Part shown: positions 37,480 through 46,599 of the stretch, piece by piece
Numbering within the stretch: the stretch's first letter is position 1
Layout: the number at the start of each line of letters is the position of its first letter
Source: Verrucomicrobiales bacterium
GTDB taxonomy: Bacteria > Verrucomicrobiota > Verrucomicrobiia > Verrucomicrobiales > DEV007
Assembly: GCA_029213265.1 (NCBI GenBank)
Contig: JARGNG010000008.1
Coordinates: 102,814-166,813, forward strand
DNA length: 64,000 bases
Direction: 5' to 3'
Position numbers and translations under genes: made by a program
Notes under the pieces: generated by a model
Databases searched by the model: none
What the model was told of the DNA's origin: nothing
What the model saw: the letters and a program-made list of their open reading frames with translations, nothing else

Positions 37480-39966
37480 CTAAGAATCGGTAAAAAGTTC
37501 GCTCGTGACAAGATCCACAATGAGGCCCCGCAGACGAAAGCCGTCGCGTTCAAAATCCGCAGTGAGAGATTCGATGGCCTCGCGGTCCGCCAACTCGAGG
37601 GAGCGCCCGAGCGCATAGGTCGCAAGGCGTTTCGTCACGGCGCGGGCAAAGTGAGTGCGTCGCTCCCGGAGGAGAAACTGTTTCAAATCGTCGATGCCAT
37701 TGATTTTCGTCCCGTCGGGAAGTGTCGTGGCGGGATCCAGAGCCGGGCCCCGGGGAACCGATCCGTTCTTTCGAATTCTCATCGCGGCATGGGAACGCGA
37801 AAGACCTACTGCATCAAAGTTTTCCAGGGCGATTCCCCACGGATCGATGCCCTCATGGCAACTTCGACAGGATTCCTTTTCCCGATGAACCGCGAGCTGC
37901 TGCTTCACGCTGAGACCGGCGAGGTCGGGATTCTCCGGGTTGAGTTCGGGAACATCGGGAGGAGGAGGAGCCGGAGGCGAATCGAGAAGTCGATCGAGAA
38001 TCCAGAAGGCGCGTTTGATTGGGTGAGAAGCTTCCCCGTTCGAATTGCTGAGGAGAAAGGCCCCCTGACCCAGCAGTCCCCCACGCTGATCGTCCTTCGT
38101 CAGAGCAATCCGTTCAAAAGCTCCCGAACGTGGGCGGTTTCTCAAGCCGTAGTGTGTCGCGAGGGCGCGATTTGCCATCGTCCAGTTGGAATCAATCAGT
38201 TCGAGACAACTGAGATCACCTCGCAGGATTTCACCAAAGACTTCCCGGGTTTCCTGTCGCATTGCCTCCTTGAGGTCATTGTCGAAGTCAGGGAAAAACT
38301 CCGGATTCACTGCGACCCGGTCGAGTCCACCGAGATCGAACCACTGATCCGTAAAACAATTCACAAATTCGGAGGCCCGGGGGTCATTCATGAGACGGGC
38401 CGTTTCCTCTGCGAGCGTTTCCGGCTGGCGTAGTTTTCCATTTTCCGCGAGCTTCATCAGTTCTTCATCCGGAGCCGCGCTCCAGAGCAAATAGGAAAGT
38501 CGGTTCGCGATAGCGTAGTCATCGCGTGTGTCGACGAGATGGAGAAAGTGAGGCGAGACAAGAACCGCAGCAAAGGTTTCCCGGATCGCCTCGGGGAAAG
38601 ACTGGCAGCCGGGACGGATTGCCTGGAACAGGCTCACGAACGGCTCCACTTCAGCAGGCTGCACCGGCCGCCGAAAGGCGCGGGGAAGAAACGATTCGAG
38701 GGCCGCTTTTGCGGTTTCTTTTTCATCGGCTCCGGAACCGGCGGAACCCAATAAAGCAACATGACTGGGCGGTGGCCAGGTTGTCACAACCGGAGCTTCG
38801 TAGCGGACGGATCGGACAACAATGTCGAGGAGGGGCCCTTCCGGAGCGGGAGGAAGTTCAGGAACCGGACCGCCCTTCTTTTTGGGCTTCGAAGGTGGAT
38901 CCGAATAGCGGCGATGCGGATAACGAAGCTCCTTTCCATCTGCGTCGAAGAAATCCAGCATTACGATGACCCCGTTGAAGTCGACGCCTCCCCCAAATCT
39001 CGTTTCACCCGCCTGCGGGAAATCTTCCATTCGCCCTCGAAAGACAAAGGTTTCAGGCTTGTCTGCCGGAGCCCTTATATCGACCTTCCCCACGAGCTTG
39101 CGGGGCACGTGGATGATGCCCGGAACACAGCCGAGCCAGACTTCCATGCGGGGAAAATCATTTCCTTCGGGAATCACGGCACCCGCCTCGACCCGGATCT
39201 CGAACTCTCCCGTTCGGGGGAACTCGTCCACATCCAGCACAAACTCCGGGTTGATCGGGATCGCTCCACCGTCCTTTTTCCGCGGGAGCCGCCCCACCGC
39301 TGTCTTGTCCTGCTGGACGACATGAACTTCCGGTTTTTTCCCTTCGATGATCGCGAGACTGAGTGCCTTCCGGGCGACCGCGAGGTAGGTTTCGATTTGT
39401 GTGGGCGAGAATTCCAGGGTGCGGCCGTTATTGAGAAAACCTTCGGGCGAGGTCGGTTCGGGGGGCAATTCGCGGGCATAGTCGAAGCTCACCCCGACCA
39501 GGTCCCGCATCGTATTGGCGTATTCGTATCGAGTCAGGCGCCGCGAAGAGACGCGGCCTCCCAAATGGCGAGTCGCCGCAACGACTTCCTCAAGGCCCTC
39601 GTTGATCCACGAGGTAAGAATCTGCCGCTCTTCCTTTGTCAGCTGCTTCCCTGCCTTTTCCGGGGGCATTTCCCCAAGATGGATCTGATCCAGCGAATCG
39701 TGCCAGGTATCAACGTCGCCTCCCCGGAGAAAATCGGGATTCAACTGATCAAGGCGAAGATCCGCCTTCTGCTTTTCCGGGCCGTGGCAGTCCACGCAGA
39801 CCCGCTCGAGAATCGGTCGAATTCCGGAATCGAAATCAGTTCCGAGGGAAAGACTTCCCACGGCGAGATTCAGAAGAACGAAGGATGTGACGATTCTGCG
39901 CACCCGATACCAATGCCGAAAAAAAACCGACCGTCCAGATGCGTAATGGCGGGGCAACTCCAGCAT
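37480..39966 (-). CDS. DUF1587/1592/1588/1585-type cytochrome c protein
   Basis: 828 aa from the ATG at 39966; a start at 40026 would add 20 residues. The N-terminal hydrophobic segment is a signal or anchor. A haem-binding CVDCH (PSCyt1-type) lies near residue 60, then a DUF1587-like start (SSRRLTRYEYANTMRDLVG), DUF1592/DUF1588 blocks (NRLSYLLWSAAPDEEL, FTDQWFDLGGLDRV, THYGLRNRPRSGAFERI) and a second CRSCH (CRSCHEGIDPWGIALENFDAVG) before DUF1585. The two CxxCH sites support haem c attachment in the periplasm. Operon with DUF1552. Function undetermined. Its start region abuts a divergent pseudogene. Confidence 0.95.
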   Translation of the reverse strand: MLELPRHYASGRSVFFRHWYRVRRIVTSFVLLNLAVGSLSLGTDFDSGIRPILERVCVDCHGPEKQKADLRLDQLNPDFLRGGDVDTWHDSLDQIHLGEMPPEKAGKQLTKEERQILTSWINEGLEEVVAATRHLGGRVSSRRLTRYEYANTMRDLVGVSFDYARELPPEPTSPEGFLNNGRTLEFSPTQIETYLAVARKALSLAIIEGKKPEVHVVQQDKTAVGRLPRKKDGGAIPINPEFVLDVDEFPRTGEFEIRVEAGAVIPEGNDFPRMEVWLGCVPGIIHVPRKLVGKVDIRAPADKPETFVFRGRMEDFPQAGETRFGGGVDFNGVIVMLDFFDADGKELRYPHRRYSDPPSKPKKKGGPVPELPPAPEGPLLDIVVRSVRYEAPVVTTWPPPSHVALLGSAGSGADEKETAKAALESFLPRAFRRPVQPAEVEPFVSLFQAIRPGCQSFPEAIRETFAAVLVSPHFLHLVDTRDDYAIANRLSYLLWSAAPDEELMKLAENGKLRQPETLAEETARLMNDPRASEFVNCFTDQWFDLGGLDRVAVNPEFFPDFDNDLKEAMRQETREVFGEILRGDLSCLELIDSNWTMANRALATHYGLRNRPRSGAFERIALTKDDQRGGLLGQGAFLLSNSNGEASHPIKRAFWILDRLLDSPPAPPPPDVPELNPENPDLAGLSVKQQLAVHREKESCRSCHEGIDPWGIALENFDAVGLSRSHAAMRIRKNGSVPRGPALDPATTLPDGTKINGIDDLKQFLLRERRTHFARAVTKRLATYALGRSLELADREAIESLTADFERDGFRLRGLIVDLVTSELFTDS

Positions 39967-40018
39967 TATGAAATGGAAGGACCCTGTGCAGAATCGAAAA
40001 ACCCGCCCCGCCAGCTTA

Positions 40019-40762
40019 ATGTCCATCTTCCATTACCTTTTGCTCTCTGTCTTTCTGTCCGCAGGAATCGGACTTCCCGCGCTCGAAGCGGAGGAGTTGG
40101 TCCTCGTTGCAAAGGGCAAAGCGACGGTACCCATCTCGACTTCGCCCGACTCGGGGGAAGAGGAAACGAATCTCGCGAAGGAGTTGGCAACTTAACTTCA
40201 GCGAATTTCAGTAGCGGAATTTGCGATGATGGAGGGAGCGCCCGGAAAGGCGATCCACCTTCGGATTTCTTCCGGGGACGAACCTGCCGCCAGCGAGCGG
40301 GAGACACTGATCCGGGATGATGCGAGCGTGCCTCCGGACGGAAAGGAGAAAACGGTCACTCTTCCCGTATCAGAGCCCGGCGTCTACCGGATCGACCTTG
40401 GGGATGGCCGCGATCTAACCTCGGTGACCTGGCCGGAAGGACAGCGCATGAGCTGGAAGATGGCTCTCGAAGATCACCCTGACAGCATGTCCGGCCGCTG
40501 GAATCTCTACTTTTTCGTTCCCAAAGGAACCCGGCGTATCGGGCTCTACTCGGCTACCAGAGGAGGAACTCTGCGCCTTCCGGATGGAACGGACGCACTG
40601 AACCTGAAAACCAAAAGTGGAGGGTTCTTCAGTGCAGCCGTCCCGGAAGGCACCGACGGGAAGCTCTGGAAACTCCATCATGTTTCCGGAAAAATCTGCC
40701 TCGTGAACGTTCCCCTTTTTCTGGCTCGATCCGCCGAAGAACTGGTGTTGCCCGTCGATTAG
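40019..40762 (+). pseudogene. DUF4838-like glycosidase-family remnant with in-frame TAA
   Basis: The frame from 40019 has a signal peptide (YLLLSVFLSAGIGLPALEA) and the opening ELVLVAKGKATVPI … LAKELAT, which matches the N-terminal domain of DUF4838-type secreted proteins. TAA at 40193-40195 then falls where the family has an aromatic residue (AKELATYL). The same frame continues with LQRISVAEF, and after a large internal loss a C-terminal jelly-roll-like part (SGRWNLYFFVPKGTRRIGLYS) runs to 40762. The central catalytic domain is absent. Since the stop is TAA and no Cys context exists, recoding is not an option and the gene is dead. The family call rests on the N-terminal pattern only. Confidence 0.65.
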
Positions 40763-40781
40763 GGCGGGCCTCCGGAAAAGA

Positions 40782-42092
40782 TCAGGGACTTCTCCGGTTT
40801 TTCCAAAAGACTTCCAGTTCTTCCTTTTTCAGAATCCCGTCTTCGTTCGTATCGATCTGGTCGAACCTCTCTGTCATAGGACCGCGGGCTTCGTCTCTGG
40901 AAATGGAACCGTCTGAATTCGCGTCCATCCGCGTAAAAATGGAAGCGGCATCCGGCATTCCCTTCCCGGCGCCTCTTCCGGGACCGCCGCCCCTTCTAGC
41001 ACCCGCGGCCTGTATTCTTCCTGCGTCCCGGTCGACATCCCAGTGGAGCTGGAACTCCTGTGTGATCGATTTGCACCAGGTATCACCATCGTCACAGGCA
41101 AAGTAGGTAACACTCACAAGAAGGGCTTCCTCTGACGAACCTCGATTGACTTCGATCAGGAAATCGCGGGGATCCCGATCCGCTTCGTGCTCCGCTACTT
41201 CCTCCGCTTCTGCTGTCGCAGGGGAAACCGCAATGCCCTCTGGAGCTGTGATCGCAAATTTCATCGGCGGAGCCAGGTTGTTCCAATGCACCTGATGAAT
41301 CGGATCAAGAGCGAAGGAAAGATGGAGTGATCCGTTTCCCTCCCGGAGAAGCGATTTCGGAGCTTCCGCCCTAAGCTTCAGGTAACGCGGATTGTCGCCC
41401 GGCCTGGTCGACGTGACTTCAAGAGCCTGGGAGTCAGCCGGACGGGGCACGCGTGGGACCACTCCTTCGGCGATCTTCGACTCCTTTTCGATGACCGGAG
41501 GCCCGGTCGTCGCCTCGGTCAGTGTGCCCGCCTTTCCAACCAGCCCTTCCAGATCGGTTCGCAAAGTCTCCGGATCACTCCAACTCCGTGCGATGAGAAC
41601 TTCCCCCTCCGGAGAAATGACAAATTCGGAATTGTTTCGATCGCCAAAAGCGTGCTTGAGGTCGTTTGCCATCGTATCCGCAAGCCAGGGGATCTTCGTA
41701 TTCAGTTTCTTCTTTGCGATTTCGATGTGAGCGAGACGTTCCTCAATCGCCACAGGCTGCACAAAGCCATTTTTCTCCGGATGAGCGAGTGATTTGTAGA
41801 CGTAGAAAAAAACGACTTCTTTGCTTTGGTAATCCTGATAGACCGCCTCCAGACCGGGGACGTTTCGTAGAAAAGGTGGTCATGTCAGACAGCCGAAAAC
41901 AATGACCCCGTGTTTTCCTTCGAGTAGTTGCCCCAGCGAGACCTCGTTTCCTTTTTCGTCCACTGCGGTCACTTCAGGAAGCGATTTCCCCTGAAGCGGA
42001 AGGGAACCTCCTGACTTTCCTTTTCCAGGGCCCTGCCCCAGCAAGGGATGAGCCAGAAAAAGAAGGAGAACGGTAAGCAGGCCGGCTTTCAT
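40782..42092 (-). CDS. Deiodinase-like selenoprotein (Sec71) fused to DsbD-alpha-like and EF-hand domains
   Basis: Read through TGA at 41880-41882 this is one 436-residue secreted protein. The signal peptide (MKAGLLTVLLLFLAHPLLGQ) is set by the ATG at 42092. Residues 30-190 are a thioredoxin-fold domain with VFGCLT-U-PPFLRNVPGLEAVY, matching the iodothyronine-deiodinase active-site pattern SCT-U-PPF, and then VYKSLAHPEKNG, like the family's REAHP segment. Residues 230-350 resemble the DsbD N-terminal domain, with a Cys pair in FACDDGDTWC (333/340). EF-hand loops follow at 390-401 and 414-425. All parts are in the same frame across the UGA, and a GGUCU-loop hairpin follows it. Located 37 bases downstream of a sulfatase on the same strand. 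Substrate is unknown; deiodination should not be assumed, since bacterial relatives may be general reductases. Confidence 0.87.
41844..41862 (-). promoter_or_regulatory. Candidate bacterial SECIS hairpin of the deiodinase-like gene
   Basis: On the mRNA strand CGUCCCC (41862-41856) pairs with GGAGGCG (41850-41844), with one C-A mismatch and one G-U pair. The loop GGUCU (41855-41851) begins 25 nt after the UGA. GGUCU matches the apical-loop sequence I recall for the Escherichia coli fdhF SECIS, where G and U contact SelB. Confidence 0.65.
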
Positions 42093-42129
42093 GACCGATC
42101 CAACACCGGGATTTCGAATCGGTTTCGCT

Positions 42130-43470
42130 CTACTTCCACTGCGATTCCCATTCGGAAAAGCAGGACTCCAGTTCAGACAAAACCCCCGGCTTTGCGGCCG
42201 CGAGATCCTCGCTTTCCGCTGAATCCAAAGAGAGATCAAAGAGCTGCCAGGGATGGGCCGGTTTCTCCCGGACCATCTTCCAATCCCCTTTTCGCAAGGC
42301 TGCGTGAGTTCGATACCGGAAGTAGAAGGAATCGTGCGGAGACTCCGCTCCCCTCGTCAATACAGGAAGGGGATCTTTCCCGTCATAGGCCACGCCGTCC
42401 GGCAGATCCGCTCCGGCAAGTTTGGCGCAGGCAATGAGAAGATCCGGAGACCAGAGCGGGGCATCGACTACGGTCCCCGGAGTGATTTCCCCGGGCCACC
42501 TCACGATCGCCGGAACACGGAGCCCCCCTTCCCAACAGGTCACGCCGCCGGAACGAAGCGGCTCATTGATCCCGATATCGAGACCCTTTCGATTCAGTCG
42601 AAACCCTCCGTTGTCGGACATGAAAAAGAGAAACGTGTTTTCCGCTTCGCCGGTTTCTTCGAGGGCATCAAGGACCCGACCGATCGCGTGATCAAGAGCA
42701 AAGACCACCGCATCGTATCTCTTCTTTGGATCCGTCTCTCCCGGAGAATGCCCGATCACCTCAAATGCCCAGTCCGGTGCCTGCCACTCGTCTGACTGAC
42801 CGGGCAGCTTGTTGCGTTTGTTGGGGAAATGGGGCGAGTTAAACGGTAGATAACAAAACCAGGGAGCCTCCTCTTTGCTTTTCCGGATGAAAAAATCAAT
42901 CGCCGCATCCGCAAAAAGATCCGTCGCATACAGGCCATCTCGAATGATCGGTTTAATGCCCAGGAAGAGATCCCGCTCTCCATTGTAACGGTGATGGTAG
43001 TAATCAATGTTGCCAGAGGCATGCCCGAGAAACTCGTCGAAGCCCCGCTCCGTCGGACGGGATCCCGGAGCAAATCCAATATTCCACTTTCCAAAGCAGC
43101 CGGTCGCATAGGGTGTCTGTGCGGTCTTGAGAATTCCGGGAATCAGGATTTCTCTCTGGTGGAGTCCCACGCCGTAATTGCCTTCGATTCCGCCCAACTG
43201 CTCCGTGAGCCCGTGTCGTTGCGGAATCCGGCCGGTAAGAAGACAGGCCCTCGACACCGTGCAAGTCGGCGATGCCGTATAGAATTGCGTGAGCCTGGCA
43301 CCCTCCGAGGCGAGACGATCCAGATTCGGCGCCTGGATCGAGGATTCCGGTCGATAGCAGGGAAGATCCCCGTAGCCCAGATTGTCGCAGGTAATAAGTA
43401 GAATGTTAGGACGATCCTCTCCGACCGAAGCGGCGCACGCAAAAAGAAGGGCAAGGAGCAGGACTCTCAT
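42130..43470 (-). CDS. Secreted type I sulfatase
   Basis: 446 aa from the ATG at 43470, which opens a signal peptide (MRVLLLALLFACAASVG); a start 36 bases upstream is less likely. The metal-binding pair is Asp29-Asn30 in ITCDNLGYGD, with Asn in place of the second Asp. The formylglycine site is C-T-V-S-R at Cys70 in ASPTCTVSRACLLTGR. FGKWNIGFAPG and FFMSDNGGFRLN match the remaining core. Together with the 37-base gap, the shared strand makes it the first gene of an operon with the deiodinase-like selenoprotein. Substrate unknown. It differs clearly from the sulfatase at 8227-9639, so it is not a recent duplicate. Confidence 0.92.
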   Translation of the reverse strand: MRVLLLALLFACAASVGEDRPNILLITCDNLGYGDLPCYRPESSIQAPNLDRLASEGARLTQFYTASPTCTVSRACLLTGRIPQRHGLTEQLGGIEGNYGVGLHQREILIPGILKTAQTPYATGCFGKWNIGFAPGSRPTERGFDEFLGHASGNIDYYHHRYNGERDLFLGIKPIIRDGLYATDLFADAAIDFFIRKSKEEAPWFCYLPFNSPHFPNKRNKLPGQSDEWQAPDWAFEVIGHSPGETDPKKRYDAVVFALDHAIGRVLDALEETGEAENTFLFFMSDNGGFRLNRKGLDIGINEPLRSGGVTCWEGGLRVPAIVRWPGEITPGTVVDAPLWSPDLLIACAKLAGADLPDGVAYDGKDPLPVLTRGAESPHDSFYFRYRTHAALRKGDWKMVREKPAHPWQLFDLSLDSAESEDLAAAKPGVLSELESCFSEWESQWK

Positions 43471-43528
43471 GGATAGATTTTGCCATGGGCAAGGGCCATC
43501 CGGCAATTGCCTGATCGCGGGGTGTGTT

Positions 43529-44917
43529 CTACTTCAGCAGTTTCCTGAGCCGCTCCAGCTCCTCGCCGTAAGGTGGTTTGACAAAGAACGGATCTTTGCA
43601 AAACCACCTCCGAGTCAGCGCCCGCTCGTAGGTGAACGCTCGAAAACCAAACTCACCTCGGTATCGGCCGGAACCGCTTTGGCCGACGCCACCGAAGGGC
43701 AAACTCAGATTGGTCGCCTGCTTGAGGACATCATTAAAGCAGACCGAACCGGATCGCACCGAAGCTGAAATCCCGGCAAGGGTCTCACGATTTTTCGAAA
43801 ACGCATAGAGCGCGAGCGGTGAAGGTCGTCGGGCGAGGATATCCAGCGCCTCATCGAGATCACGGTAGCGAACGACCGGGAGGATCGGGCCGAAAATTTC
43901 CTCTTCCATGACTGGATCGTCCCACTCTACATCGGGAATCACAGTGGGAGCAAAGAATCGATCTTCGGGATCATTCCCACCAACCTGAATCGCGGATTCC
44001 GGGAGCAGTTCGCAGAGCCGGTCGTAGTGGGAGGCATTCACAATCCGGGCGAGGTCGGTCCCGGCTTCCACCCCGTAGGAAGATTTCATTTCGGCGACGG
44101 CACGCTCGATAAATTCATCGTGGAGCGAATCCGGAATCAGGACGAAATCGGGAGCGAGACAAACCTGGCCGGCGTTGAAAAACTTCGTCGCGACAATTCG
44201 TTCGACCGTTCTTTCCATGTCGATTTCGGTATCAACGACACAGGGACATTTTCCTCCGAGTTCCAAAATCGCCGGGGCAAGGTGCTCAGCGGCAGCCTTG
44301 GCATAGAGCCTCCCGATTTTTTCACTGCCTGTGTAAAACCAGACGTCAAAAGGCAGCTCCAGCAACTTTTCTGCCACTTCGACGCCTCCGGTAACGACCG
44401 CGACATGCTCCGGTTGAAACACGGCGCCGATGATCTCTTCGAGAATCGCGGCGCTGGCGGGTGCGTGTTCCGAAGGTTTCAATATGACAGTATTTCCCGC
44501 CGCCACCGCAGAAAGAAGCGGTGCCAGAGACAATTGAACTGGATAATTCCAGGGAGCCACAATGAGAGCACACCCGTAGGGCTCATAACGGATCTCGCTC
44601 CGGGCGGGCCAGTAGAAAAACGGAGTTCCAACCCGCTTCGGCTTTGCCCATTTCCTCAACTTTTTCTCAAAGAGTTTGATCTCCAATCGCGTGAAAAAGA
44701 TTTCCGAGACATAAGCCTCGACACCCGGTTTTCCCAGATCCCGGGAAAGTGCTTCGAGGAGATCGTTCTCGCGTCGCTCGATTTCCTCCCGTAGTCTGCG
44801 AAGTAGATTGAGCCGAAATGCAACGGAACGGGGAGTGCCAGAACGAAAGAACTCTTTCTGCGCTTCCAGTTGTGCTGCGGGATCGTATCGATCCCAGTCT
44901 TGTAGGGCTTTTGCCAT
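43529..44917 (-). CDS. Aldehyde dehydrogenase (class 3-like), possibly carotenoid-aldehyde oxidising
   Basis: 462 aa from the ATG at 44917. NAD(P)-dependent ALDH with catalytic Cys in FFNAGQVCLAPDFV, Glu in ILELGGKCPCVV and cofactor Gly motif FYTGSEKIG. The overall type is the class 3 / AlkH group, with the C-terminal hydrophobic tail typical of fatty-aldehyde enzymes only weakly developed. It is divergent from two CrtI-family genes. In staphyloxanthin-type pathways an ALDH of this class turns a terminal carotenoid aldehyde into the acid, which is the role I infer. Fatty aldehyde oxidation is the main alternative. Confidence 0.9.
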   Translation of the reverse strand: MAKALQDWDRYDPAAQLEAQKEFFRSGTPRSVAFRLNLLRRLREEIERRENDLLEALSRDLGKPGVEAYVSEIFFTRLEIKLFEKKLRKWAKPKRVGTPFFYWPARSEIRYEPYGCALIVAPWNYPVQLSLAPLLSAVAAGNTVILKPSEHAPASAAILEEIIGAVFQPEHVAVVTGGVEVAEKLLELPFDVWFYTGSEKIGRLYAKAAAEHLAPAILELGGKCPCVVDTEIDMERTVERIVATKFFNAGQVCLAPDFVLIPDSLHDEFIERAVAEMKSSYGVEAGTDLARIVNASHYDRLCELLPESAIQVGGNDPEDRFFAPTVIPDVEWDDPVMEEEIFGPILPVVRYRDLDEALDILARRPSPLALYAFSKNRETLAGISASVRSGSVCFNDVLKQATNLSLPFGGVGQSGSGRYRGEFGFRAFTYERALTRRWFCKDPFFVKPPYGEELERLRKLLK

Positions 44918-45057
44918 TCCAATGATTGACAGAATCAGATGAGGAGAGCTGATTTGCAAGAGTGTTACGGTCGGACTGGACGAAAAGCCCGATTTGAGCG
45001 AAATAAGAACAGTATTCGAAACGGTAAGTCATTTCCACAAGTGACAGGTAATTTCAT

Positions 45058-46599
45058 ATGAGAGGCCCAGACAACAACGGATCACCGGGTGATCGCAAAA
45101 AGATCGTGGTTATCGGCGGTGGCCCGGGCGGCGTGGCGAGCGCACTTCTCCTCGCAAGCCGCGGTTTCGACGTCGAACTCTTTGAAAAGCAGGACCGCCT
45201 CGGGGGCAGAACCGGCGCGTTGGAGATGGAAGGCTACAAGTTCGATATCGGGCCCACCTTCCTGATGATGAAATCTCTGCTCGACCGGATCTTCGAAGAA
45301 TCCGGCAAGCGGTCGGGGGACTACCTCGACTTTGTTCGTCTCGATCCCATGTATGAGCTTCGTTTTGATGACGAAGTGTTTCGCGCCGGGAACAACACGG
45401 AGGACACGAAAGCCGAAATCGAGCGACTTTTTCCCGGGCAGGGCCCGAAGCTGGACGACTTTCTCAAGCGGGAGAGGGCCAGGCTCAAGCAACTTCTCCC
45501 CGCCTTCGAACGCGACTTTTCCAAACCGTCCCGGGCTCTCGCCCCGTCCCTTCTCCCCGCCCTGCCGCATCTCTCACTCGGGACAACGGTGTATGACAAT
45601 CTGAAAAAGTATTTCACCGACGAAAAGCTCGCCCTGCTTTTCTCTTTCCAAAGCAAATACCTCGGGATGTCTGCCTGGGAGTGCCCGGGTGCCTTTGCGA
45701 TGCTTTCCTACATGGAACATGCGCACGGCGTCTGGCACACGATGGGAGGACTCGCTGAAATTCCAGTGGCCCTTGGAAAAGCCGCTGCGGAATGCGGCGC
45801 AAAGATCCACACGGGAAAAGCAGTCAAGCAACTCCTCCTCGACGACCGAAAAGTCTGCGGGGTCGAGTTGGTGAACGGCGAAACGGTTCTTGCGGACACC
45901 GTCGTGATCAACGCTGACTTCGGAAATGCGATGATGAATCTGGTTCCCTCCGATTCCCTTCGCAAATACACGAAGAAGAAGCTCGATTCGATGAAATTCA
46001 GTTGCTCCACTTTCATGATGCACCTCGGCGTGGATTGTGAACTGGATCTTCCTCATCACACCATCGTGTTTGCGAGGGATTACCGGAAAAATGTGGATGA
46101 GATTTTCACGTCAGGACGCGCCTCCGATGACATTTCTTTCTACGTGCGCAATGCGAGCGTGACCGATCGAACTCTCGCCCCTCAAGGAAAGTCGAGCCTC
46201 TACATTCTCGTTCCCACTCCCAACCTGGATGGCGACATCAACTGGGAGGAAGCCCGATCCCGCTATCGGGCTCTCGCCTTGGAGGCGATCCAGAATCGAC
46301 TCGGCATCGACGATCTCGAAAGCCACATCGAAGTGGAGAAGATCTACACCCCGAAGACGTGGAGCGAGGAGCTCGACGTTTTCAAGGGAGCAACTTTCAA
46401 TCTTTCCCATTGCCTCAGCCAACTGGCCTTCCTGCGCCCCGGGAACCGCTTTGAGGAATTCAAGAACTGCTATCTCGTCGGCGGAGGCACCCATCCCGGA
46501 AGCGGACTGCCCACCATTTTCGAGTCAGCGAGAATTTCATCCAACCTGATCTCCGACTCTTTCGGGGTCTCCTATACCAAAAATCCTATTTCCTTATGA
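45058..46599 (+). CDS. CrtI/CrtN-family phytoene (diapophytoene) desaturase
   Basis: 513-aa FAD-dependent amine-oxidase-fold desaturase. The dinucleotide-binding motif IVVIGGGPGGVASALLLASRGFDVELFEK opens the protein, followed by GGRTGALEMEGYKFDIGPTF. The C-terminal FAD signature is YLVGGGTHPGSGLPTIFESAR, diagnostic for carotenoid desaturases. Whether it acts on C30 or C40 substrate cannot be read directly; the pairing with a CrtP-like oxidase and an ALDH favours a diapocarotenoid (C30) route. The stop overlaps the next start by 4 bases (translational coupling). Membrane-associated enzyme. Confidence 0.92.
   Translation: MRGPDNNGSPGDRKKIVVIGGGPGGVASALLLASRGFDVELFEKQDRLGGRTGALEMEGYKFDIGPTFLMMKSLLDRIFEESGKRSGDYLDFVRLDPMYELRFDDEVFRAGNNTEDTKAEIERLFPGQGPKLDDFLKRERARLKQLLPAFERDFSKPSRALAPSLLPALPHLSLGTTVYDNLKKYFTDEKLALLFSFQSKYLGMSAWECPGAFAMLSYMEHAHGVWHTMGGLAEIPVALGKAAAECGAKIHTGKAVKQLLLDDRKVCGVELVNGETVLADTVVINADFGNAMMNLVPSDSLRKYTKKKLDSMKFSCSTFMMHLGVDCELDLPHHTIVFARDYRKNVDEIFTSGRASDDISFYVRNASVTDRTLAPQGKSSLYILVPTPNLDGDINWEEARSRYRALALEAIQNRLGIDDLESHIEVEKIYTPKTWSEELDVFKGATFNLSHCLSQLAFLRPGNRFEEFKNCYLVGGGTHPGSGLPTIFESARISSNLISDSFGVSYTKNPISL

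Noticed and set aside
36886..40320. Long + strand frames (515 and 519 codons) over the DUF1552/DUF1592 genes
   Set aside because: Antisense shadows with no start context or domains. The minus strand has haem sites and family motifs.
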